DNA of 64,000 nt, taken from contig CM057451.1 in the NCBI GenBank assembly GCA_016271365.2, positions 367,123,501-367,187,500 on the forward strand, written 5' to 3'. The notes under the pieces are model-generated. The model saw nothing but the letters and a program-made list of their open reading frames with translations, did no database searches and had not been told where the DNA came from. Below, in pieces: positions 31,736-40,726 of the stretch (position 1 is its first letter; the number at the start of each line of letters is the position of its first letter). This DNA comes from Neoceratodus forsteri (taxonomy: Eukaryota > Chordata > Ceratodontiformes > Ceratodontidae). Position numbers and translations under genes: made by a program.

Positions 31736-33420
31736 AGGTTAACAGGTTGTGATTCCTGGGAAGACACATGGGAAGATGGACTACTAAGGACAGTAGGAGT
31801 GGATACCAGGGTTGTCTGGCCCAATCTGGAGCAATCAGGATCATCTTGCAGGATTGAGATCTGATTTTGACTATCACTTTGAACAGGAGAGGGAAGGGGG
31901 AAGCATAGAGGAACTTTCCTTCCCAATTGAGAACTAAGGCATCCAGAGGGACTGAGCCCAACACTGGGGGCCTGCAGCAAAAAAGGGGAAGTTGGTGATT
32001 GTCTGGGGCTGCAAAAAGATCTATCTGCGGTGTGCCCCATCTGGCAAATATCACCTCCAAGACCAGGGGGTCCAGTGACCATTTGTGATGGCCCTGTGAA
32101 ATCCTGCTGAGAGCATCTGCCAGGACATTGTCCTTTCCTGGGAGGTGAACTGCCGTGAAGGAGGTGTTCAGGGAGTAAGCCAGAGACGACAACTTAATTG
32201 CTTCGGTGCACAAGGCCATAGACAGAGTGCCCCCTTGCTTGTTGATGTACCACATTGTGGTGGTGTTGTCTGTTCTGACCTGTACAACTTTGTTCTGAAC
32301 AGATTTGGAAAAAACTTGAAGTGCTAGAAAAACTGCTCTGAGTTCCAACAAGTTGATGTGGAGCAGAGATTCCTGAGGGGACCACAATCCCTGGGTAGTG
32401 AGATCGCCCATGTGAGCTCCCCACCCCAAGAGGGATGCATCTATAGTAAGGATTAAGGAGTGAGACTGAGTGACAAAGGGAACCCCTTGTCTCAGATTGC
32501 TCTGACCCTGCCACCACTGTAGGGCTTGGATCAGGGTTCGAGTTACTGGGATCAATTTGGTTAGAGGGTCTTTCCTTTGAGACCAAAAGGCTCTCAAATG
32601 GAACTGGATGTCCCTCATCTGAAATCTTGCTCCCTGCACTACTGCTGTAGAAGCAGCCATGTGCCCCAGGGGCTGTAGAAAATGCCTTGCTGGTCGAGAG
32701 ACCCGCAGGGTAAATGAGGAGGCCAGAGAGACCAGGGTCCTTGCCCTGTTCAAAGGAAGGAAGGCTCTGGCTTTCTCTGTGTTCAGCTCTGCGCCTATGA
32801 AGGTGAGGAGCTGGACAGGCTCTAGGACTGACTTTGAAAGATTCAGGAGGAACCTAGAGAGAGGTGAGCAGTTGCTGAGTTATCTGCAGATGTAACTTGA
32901 CTTAGTCTGGAGACTGGCCTACTATGAGCCAGTCGTCCAGGTAAGGGAAGATGGCAATTTTTTGCCTTCTTAGGGAAGCAACTGCCACTGCCAGGCATTT
33001 TGTGAATACCCTTGGAGCAGAGGTGAGGCCAAAGGGCACTGCTCTGAACTGGTAATGGCCTGAGGGCAGCTCGAACCTGAGGTACTTTCGATGGGAGCTT
33101 CTGATGAGAATATGGAAGTAGGCATCCTTGAGGTCCAGGGACGCTCGCCAGTCCCCTGGCCTTAGAGAGGTAGAATAATTCCCAGAGTCACCATTTTGAA
33201 TTTTGGTTTTAAAGGTACTTGTTTAAATATCTGAGATCCAGGATGGGCCACATTCTCCTGTCTTTTTGAGAGGTGAGGAAGTACCTGGGTACAAGCTTTT
33301 GCCCTGGTGTGGGGGTGGAACCCTTTCACAGCTCTGAGAGCCAGGAGGGAAGAGACCTCTGCCTCTAGGGCAAGTGCCTCTGATGGATTTGCAGGTGGAA
33401 AGGATCTGGTTCTCATCTTT
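31674..33420 (-). pseudogene. Reverse transcriptase/RNase H of element C
   Basis: The reverse transcriptase part (33420-32755) is broken by frameshifts but shows FELPSGHYQFRAVPFGLTSA and IFPYLDDWLI, with the catalytic box intact. The following 359-codon frame (32753-31674) covers the connection and RNase H: LTIDASLLGWGAHMG, LLELRAVFLALQVF, VRTDNTTTMWYINKQGGT and KDNVLADALSR supply the acidic residues. Then comes the conserved DIRS segment WGTPQIDLFAAPDNHQLPLF and IAPDWARQPWYPLL, whose role is unknown to me. The long frame suggests a fairly recent copy. Confidence 0.92.
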
Positions 33421-33558
33421 GGAAATTTTTGAAGCTGAGAACCAGTCCCTGGCTACTACTTCCAGGACCCACTTGTCTGATGTCAGAGACTTCAGTCCTG
33501 GACAAAGTAAGCCAGCCTGCCCCCTACAGGTAGCTGAGAATCGGCCCTGGCAACCCTA

Positions 33559-35055
33559 TCAGGGTGCCTGCTTGGCAGGGGCTTTGGGCTGAGGGGTGGA
33601 AGCAGGCCTGCTTGTACCCCGTCTGCCTCTCCCTCTAAAGAACCCCCTCTGGGCATAAGCAGAAGAGGAGGCCTGGACATTCCTATAGGTGGTCATATAC
33701 TCATCCATTTTCTTCATGTAATTCTCTGTCTGCTCCCCAAACAGAGAATTACCCACAACAGGAAAATCCATGGCCTTAGTCTGGGTATCCTGTGACAGGC
33801 TAGTACATCTGAGCCAAGCCATTCTGCGAAGTGCCACAGATGTAGCCATAACTCTTGATGACACATCATTAGAGTCCACTGCAGCATGGAATTGCACCTT
33901 GGATGCCTCAATACCATCAGCAGCCACCTGCTCTAGCTCCTTGTCAAGCTGGCCAGGGACCTGTTTTGCTAGAGCCGCAACAGTATCCCATCTGGATTTC
34001 TGATATCTAGCAACATAAGCCATATAATTTGCCTGTCTGAGTCCCAAGGATGCTGCCATGTACTGTTTCTTTGCCATGGCATCAATCCTCCTGGAGTCCT
34101 TGTCAGGGGTGAAGCAAGGGAATATTTGCCTTGTCACAGGCTGCAGCCTGCACTACTCAACATGGCTGCATTGTTGTGTAAGGAACTCCGTATCAGAGCC
34201 TGACAATGTGCACCTCTTGTCCATTCTCTTATCCACAGGAGGTATAGTGTGAGATTTAAATTTTAACTGTCTGTTTCCCAAAGATTTATGCAAAGGAATA
34301 GACAGTCTCCTCGACTCTGGGATATCCATCATTTCCACATAGTCAGGCTCCTCTTGATCATCCACAGCTTCCTCCATAGGGGCTGGGGGTTTCAACCACT
34401 TTTTTATAAAACATAAAATGAGAAGGGACTCAGAAAGCCTGGGAGAGACACTCCTGAAGGTCTGTCTGGGGAGATGTCTGGAGTCAATGGGATCCAGACT
34501 TTCAAATCCACATTCACTCTCCTCATACTCCTCTTCCCCCTCCTCCAGTTCATAATATTCCTCTAAATCATACTCTTGAACTGGTGGAACCGGCCGAACC
34601 GTACGCTTACCTGATGGTGCCGGTTCAGTCGGAACCGGGAAAGTGACTGGACAATTTTAATCGCTTTGGCTATTTCTTCAGCGGTTGAAGAGGCTCCACA
34701 CCAGCTGACTTTCTAGTCCTTTTTGCTGTAACCAACTCCTCGGAGTCGGATCTCCTTTTGGCCGAGGAAGTCTCGCCCTGGTCAGAGGGCACTCCCTCCG
34801 GTTCGGTTGAACCGAACCGGGCTGGCCATCCGGTTCAGCGGACTTTTTGGCCTCCCTTTCCCTGAGCCTACCAACTCTCTTTTCCAGGGTAGCTGCAGGA
34901 AAATGTTTACAAATCTGGCAGTCTGCATTGAGGTGGTCAAACCCCAGACAATAAACACAGGTGGTGTGGGGGTCAGCCTTGGCAAAGACTTCCCCACAGA
35001 CACTGCAGTGCTGAAACCCAGTGGGCCCGGTTTTTCTTTTGGGTTTCTCAGACAT
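33559..35055 (-). pseudogene. gag-like gene of element C, broken
   Basis: The start is chosen at MSEKPKRKTG (35055), just before the zinc motif CSVCGEVFAKADPHTTC, then VYCLGFDHLNADCQIC. This pattern recurs in B, D and E. A middle acidic part (YDLEEYYELEEGEEEYEES region, about 34500-34570) and MDIPESRRLSIPLHKSL (34395-34153) follow, then the C-terminal 192-codon frame (34137-33559) with QYMAASLGLRQANYMAYVAR and a basic end RGRGRRGTSRP. Two or more frame changes separate these. In D the same order is seen. RNA binding and assembly are inferred from position and from the zinc and basic motifs. Confidence 0.8.
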
Positions 35056-35510
35056 AGTGCCAGTCCTAACCAAACTTACCCGTTTATGGCAATCCACCAG
35101 GTAAGACCCTCTTATCGGTTCCCAACCGTGTCACGGGTAGTGGAAAAAAACGTAATAAAATCTGTTTTTTTTAGAACCGATAAGAACCGGTAACCACACT
35201 CTAAATGACAGATTAATATATTTTAAACAATCTGATCAGTTCAAACCGAACCGATAAACCGTTTAAAAGTTCCACACAGAATAGAAATCAATGTAAAACC
35301 TATCTAGTACTCACAAATACCACAGACGCAGTCTGAACCGACCGGTTGCGGTTTAAATTCGGTCGAAAACCAAGAAAAACAATACTTTAACCGACAAAAT
35401 GAACCGAGCAGAAGGAGAAATCTCCAGAGCGACTGTTCAGTGAGGCGGAGTAAAGAATCTGACGGTTTGAGTTTGAACAACAACAGACAGAGTTTCAACC
35501 GAGCTCGAGC
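34585..35510. repeat. AACCG/CGGTT motif cluster in gag and leader of element C
   Basis: About 20 copies of AACCG or its complement lie in 925 bases, both within gag and in the untranslated leader. Examples are gaaccggccgaaccg (34588), tcaaaccgaaccgataaacc (35243) and gaaccgaccggttgcgg (35334). At 34798-34820 two 11-base arms (ccggttcggtt and aaccgaaccgg) form a perfect inverted repeat around one base. Two sites approach AACCGGTT, the Grainyhead-type site. Function unknown. Confidence 0.8.
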
Positions 35511-35620
35511 TCAGCGTTCCATGCCTGGCATGGAAAGTTAACTCTTTCACCTCCAGAGCAGTTCGAAGGTTGGGACTCACTGCATATGTCATAATATAGC
35601 AAGACTTCATGTTGTTTGAA
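35430..35620 (-). repeat. Right inverted terminal repeat of element C
   Basis: Reverse complement of 30054-30262, ending in cttcatgttgtttgaa. Copies of this end are also seen in D. Confidence 0.9.
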
Positions 35621-35689
35621 AGCTGTTGGATACAGTATTGGGTGAGTTTCTTGAGCACCACGCTCCTAGTGCGCACTCCTTATGGTCTA

Positions 35690-36410
35690 GTGATAGTGCC
35701 TTGTTGTCACACTTAAATGGCACTACTCTAGAGCTGTGGATAGGGTAAGAAATGTGGATGTCATTGTGGGCAGTGGATTGACCCTAGAACACCAGGTATT
35801 ATCTATTGTTCGCAGTGGGTTTTATCATCTGCATTATATTACCCATTTTGAACATATCTAGAGTCTTCCAATCTGGAAGCACTGGTTCATGCATTTGCTG
35901 TCTCTAGGTTTGATTACTGTAATGCTCTCTGTCTAGGATTAACTGTCGGGATAATGATTCACTTGAAGCTTGCACAAAACTCGGCAGCCCAGCTGACTGC
36001 AGGGACCTCACAGTCCAGGCATATCACACCAGTCCTGCAGGAACAGTACTGGCTGGCAGTGCAGTGGCGCATCAGTTTTAAGATAAGTCTGTTAATTTAT
36101 AAAGCTCTGCATGATTTCGGCTCAGACTACCTGAAAGACCTTCTGACTGTCTACACTCCTGCCTGTCTCCTGCATTTCTCTGAGGCAGGGCCCCTCTCGG
36201 TTCCACATTCCCGCCTTGAAGTCATCTGGAGATAGGGCCTTTAGCGTTATAGCTTCTATGTTATAGAACTCAGTACCAGCTGTATAGGGGGAGCCCCATA
36301 ATTGGATCTTTTTTGAGGGGCTGCTTGAAACCCATTTGTTTGAACTAGCCTTTGGGATCACCTAAATCTTGTATTTTCTAGCGCTGTATATTTCGTTTTT
36401 ATGTTTAGTG
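35690..36410 (+). mobile_element. L2 LINE, second part of split copy
   Basis: Continues the copy from 29838. It gives the C-terminal half of the L2 ORF2: LKLAQNSAAQLTAGTSQSRH, ITPVLQEQYWLAVQWRISFK, LLIYKALHDFGSDYLKDLL (35954-36235), then the last block VPAVWG and LLETHLFELAFGIT across frame changes to about 36360. The wording is typical for L2 (family form: LQ..QNAAARLLT… HITPVL..LHWLPV..RI.FK). The 3' UTR is short. Confidence 0.85.
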
Positions 36411-36577
36411 TGTATTTTTTTGTAGAATATTTTTATTAGATTTGTCATACCAAAATAACACACAGTACATACAATACAGTACACAGGCATTCCAACTTGG
36501 ACGGCATAAAGGGATCTAAAATGAGACACTAAGACAAAAAACAGGTTACTCACCTGTAACAGTAGTTCTAGGAGTGG

Positions 36578-37955
36578 TATCTTATTTATTTAGCTTTTGG
36601 TAACCGGGTAAGTACACTAGACAAGTAATATGCCTATTTTCAGGAACGACCCGGGAGAATACAACAATGGGAACAGAGAGGTACAGAAAAACACACAGAT
36701 GATCATTACAGTACAGCAACATTTGCACAGATCATCATTACAGTACAGGAACACTTGATAACACATTGGAAGCATCATAAAAGAGAGAACAGGTCAAATA
36801 CAACAGCAGATCAGTTTAGCACGAATTACATTAGAGTAGATGTCATGCCAAATTAATATGAGGTAAAACTCAGTCAGTGCATGGGGTACGTAACATAGAG
36901 CAGGGACAAGCAGGTTTTGGCAGGAGGTCCCACCGTGAGTGACCTAGGATCCAGTGGACAGGCGCCACTACACTAGGGGGCCTGGGGCAATCTGCGCAGA
37001 GGCAAGTTTCAGGACTCCCACAGGGATTTACAGAAGCACTGATGTGTGGAGGCCGCGGACGGACTCAGGAAGAGGTTCAGAGTCTAGGAGCACACCACGA
37101 CAAAGTCCCTGTCACCCATTTGGGTCCGGGCAGGGGACCTTAAGCATCCCGGGGCCTGGGACCTAAGTTGATATGGGGATGGGTCAGCTGGAGGGAAGAA
37201 GCCAGGCCAGCCCCAAGGGGGTTCCAATTCTCAGCACTTTGCCCACATGGCACCCTAGCCCAAAGTCTAAGTAATTGGCTGGGGAGAGCCAGTGAAGCTT
37301 TTCGTATAGCTCACAGTGGTGAGTGAGTCGAGGGGCGGCCAAGGCAAAGCGACAGACGTTGTTGTACGACGTGTGCCACCTCGTGAGGTGTGTTTTAGGG
37401 GAGAGGCCGAATAGGTGCATTCCATAACAGAGTAGGAAGGAGGACTCCTCTCACCAGGGCCAGATGGGCCGCAGGGGTGAGGTTGTATCTGGCCCTGTAG
37501 GCCAGTCCCAGTTTACTGTTTGCTGCTCTACAGACATTAAGAATGTGACTTCCCAGATCAAGTTGAGGGTCAAGTAACACCCCAAGGTACTTGACTGAGA
37601 GCACTGTTGGGAGGGAAGTACCATCCGGACTGGTTACAGCCAGCGGGGCTGGTGTGGCTTTGAGTTTGGCAGCTGAGCCAAAAAGCATGGCCTGAGTATT
37701 TTTCAGGTTCAATACTAGTTTGTGCTTAGTTACCCAGGCCAGGACGTAGTTGAAGCTCTCAGTCAAGTGCATGTTGAGAGTGGCGATGTCCCTGGAGTGA
37801 GATAAAATAACCAGGTCATCTGCATACAGAGTGGCTTGGCAGTTAGTAACTGCCTCCGGGAGTCGATTAATGAAGAGGGAGAAGAGAAGGGGGCCCAGGA
37901 CCGAGCCCTGGGGGACTCCAGAGGTGACCAGTAGGGGTTCAGATAGAACTTTGTT
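36578..37955 (-). mobile_element. Rex1/L2-like LINE, 5'-truncated (LINE-1 of 3)
   Basis: The frame 38063-37395 contains, from about 37955, LSEPLLVTSGVPQGSVLGPL, LFSLFINRLPEAV, TLYADDLVILSHS and YLGVLLDPQLDLGSH, the second half of a LINE reverse transcriptase with an intact YADD box. C-terminal remnants follow (37420-37184, FGLSPKTHLTRWHTSYNNV). The 3' end at 36578 has an AAATA-type tail and the words accgggtaagt, ttttcagg and acgacccg, which are shared with the LINEs at 40727 and 50717. Relationship to the Rex1/L2 group is inferred from the wording. The start of the 222-codon frame (38063-37956) belongs to element E. Confidence 0.8.
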
Positions 37956-39954
37956 GAGCCAAGCATTAAGATATAGGGTCTTCAGATTGGGATACAGAAG
38001 AAAGCTTTGGCATTGCCTCAAGAGGTTCGGCCTGAATGGCAACGGAACAGGTTCCGCAAACAACAGCTGTTGCGGAAGTGGGAATCATGCTTGTCGAGGC
38101 CACATGAGAGCTATGAGAATCATTGTGGCAGGCTCCATCTGTAATTTCATTAATGTGCGCAGAATGAGAGGGAATAGGGGAAGGCACATAAGAAGGGTCC
38201 TGTCCAGGGTTGGGACAGGGCATCTATAGAGCTTCCCTTTTTGTTCGGGATAATGGAGAAGTATTTGGGGAGCCTGTGGTTTTCTGGGGATGCAAACAGA
38301 TCTATTTGTGGAGTGCTCCAGAGATGAAAAAGATTCTGCAGGACTGAGCTGATCAGTGTCCACTCATGAGCTGAGGACTGGTGACTCAAGAAGTCCGCTA
38401 ACTGGTTGTGACGGCCCGGGAGATGAACAGTCATGAGTGTCAGCTGTTGTTTGGTCGCTTCGTGCCACACCTTGATAGCTTCCATGCAAAGGGAGCAATA
38501 GCATGTCCCTCCTTGTTTGCTGAAGTAACAGACTACCATCATGTTGTCTGACTGAACCAGTAGGTGACCTGGGGTCAAATGGAGACTGAAGGCTTGCAGC
38601 GCCAGAAGGACTGATATAATTTCCTAAAGATTGATATGGTAACGACTGTGACCCAAAGACCATGTGCCCCGAGTCCGGTACAGACCAAGGTGGGCATCCC
38701 ATCCTTCTAGAGAGGCATCTGTTGTCAGAACCTGTTGAAGAGGGGAGGCGCAGAAGGGCATGTCCCAAGTGAGATTGGAGCGGAGCGTCCGCCAGGTGAG
38801 AGCAGACTTGAGGGCTGGAGTCACCCGGATCGGGTCTTCCAATTGCTCTGTTTTCTGGCACCACTGATCTTGTATGACCTACTGGATAGACGCATCTGAA
38901 GGCGTGTGAACTCCAAAGTTTATATGGCCGTGGCCATGTGCTCAAGGAGGCACAACATGAGTCGGGCAGTGACCTTCTTTTGTGACTGAATCTGCGAGGC
39001 CAGGTCCAGAGTATCCTGATGAGCAGGGGGCAGACAGGCCTTGGCGACGCTCGTGTCCAGTATAACCCCTATATATTGGAGTGATTGGGTCAGATGAGGA
39101 CTGGATTTGGGCCAGCTTACCATAATCCCAAGATCCTGGAACAACTGAAGGGTCTCCGAGAGGGAGGACAGCAGATGTTCCCTGGTGTTTGCTTTTATTA
39201 GCCAGTTGTCCAATTAGGGGAAGAAAAAGTGACCCTTTTTTCTCAATGTCCCTGCAACCACTGCTAGGCATTTGGTAAAAGCCCGTGGGACTAAAGAAAG
39301 GCCGAAGGGCAGAGCCTGAAATCGGTAATTTTGGCCCAGCTGGTGGAAGCGAAGGTATTGCTGATGGGCTAGATGAATGGGGACATGAAGATATGCGTCT
39401 TTTATATCCAAAGCGCACATCCGATCTCCTTGATGCAGGAGAGGCATAATGGACGTCAAGGTAACCATCCGAAAATGTTTGTACTGGATATAGTGATTTA
39501 GGTTTCTCAAATCCAGCGCTGGTCTGAGGTCTCCAGTTTTCTTGGGTACCAGAAAGAAATGGGAATAAAATCCCTGTTGTTGAGACAACGGAACTGGAAC
39601 AATTGCTTGCTTGGTTAACGGGACAGTAAGTTCCTCCTGGAGTATAGGAATGTGATCCTGAGGGTAATGAAGCTTCCGAGGAGGAAGCAGAGGTGGTACC
39701 GAAATTAGTTCCAGTGTATGACCAGTTTGAATAATCTGGAATACCCATGCATCTGTCGTTATTTGTTGCCAAGCCTCCAAATGAAGGGGAAAATGACCCC
39801 CTACCACCTCTGAAGCTTGGGTAAGGAGGCGAGGGGAAAGCCCTAGGAAGTCATTGGGAACTGGAGTTGCCAGTCCCATCAGAGGGACGGGCATAGGAGG
39901 GACGCGTAGAGGCTGAATTGCCTCTTGTATCTTGACCGTGTCCCCGAAAAGCAC
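37956..39954 (-). pseudogene. Reverse transcriptase/RNase H of element E, inactivated
   Basis: The frame 39954-39214 has the gag end and reverse transcriptase: LVPKKTGDLRPALDLRNLNH, MCALDIKDAYLHVPIHLAHQ (motif A) and FQALPFGLSLVPRAFTKCLA. The catalytic box that reads YLDD in B, C and D is stop-LDN here (39208-39217), so both the frame and the second Asp are lost. The frame 38578-38150 holds RNase H words LLVQSDNMMVVCYFSKQGGT and GRHNQLADFLSHQ, then STPQIDLFASPENHRLPKYF. The end, LLYPNLKTLYLNAWLNK, runs to about 37956, where the LINE begins. Confidence 0.9.
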
Positions 39955-40726
39955 CCCGGTTAGAGGACTTGTAAGAGTTACCTTTCTAACTGTAGTTCAA
40001 GTATTGGTTTTGTGGCATATGGTACATACCTTGGACCATCCGAAGGGTACGGCCAGAGACCTGAAGGTCAACCAAAATTATCTGGGTACCAGGACCAAAA
40101 AGCTTGTCACCACAGAAAGGTGCATTGACTACTTTATGCTGGACATCTGGTGCTAGGCCAGATACTGAAGCCAGGCATGGTGGCGCAAGGTGATGCCAGT
40201 GGCAGATAAATGTGTAGGAGTATCAACCACATCGTAGCCAGACCTGAGGAGGTGGCAAGAAATGGAAGTAATGGTTGACATGGTTTGTAGCAATTGCTCC
40301 TTTTTCAGAGAGGAAGGTCATTTGTTAAGGAGGTCCATGGCCGAAGCACCCAGGGTGCATTGGTATTTAACCATGTAGCCCATATAGTTTAGGATTGTTA
40401 TGTTCATGGTGCCAGAAGCGAAGACCTTCTTGCCCAAGTAATCTAGTCTTCTAGATTCTTTATCTGGAGGTAAAGAACTCATATGTTTGGGCTTTTTAGA
40501 GCAGTCGTTAGCGGCCGCGATGACCACTGAGTCAGCCACAGGCACCGTGGACAAATATGGATGGTCCAAGGGTGTTCTGTACAGCCGGTCAGCCTTACGA
40601 GGGATGGCCATTATGGCCAAAGGCTGATGTTACGCATCAGAAATGGTGTTTTAGTAAGTAGGAATTAATGGAGGAATAACCAGGACAGGCTCCTTGGGTA
40701 GCTCGAGGTATTCAACCATGTATCTC

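Larger units (their letters stand above)
30054..35620 (-). mobile_element. DIRS-like retrotransposon C, full length but decayed
   Basis: A 5.6 kb element with inverted terminal repeats (30054-30262 and 35430-35620), an ICR (30510-30600) and genes gag, reverse transcriptase/RNase H and tyrosine recombinase on the minus strand. Tips deduced from the ICR are gaagaaaaa (left) and gttgttt followed by gaa (right). It is the best preserved copy here: RNase H with its downstream region is a single 359-codon frame and most of the recombinase is a 241-codon frame. Element D is a close relative. It is inserted in the L2 copy. Confidence 0.92.
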
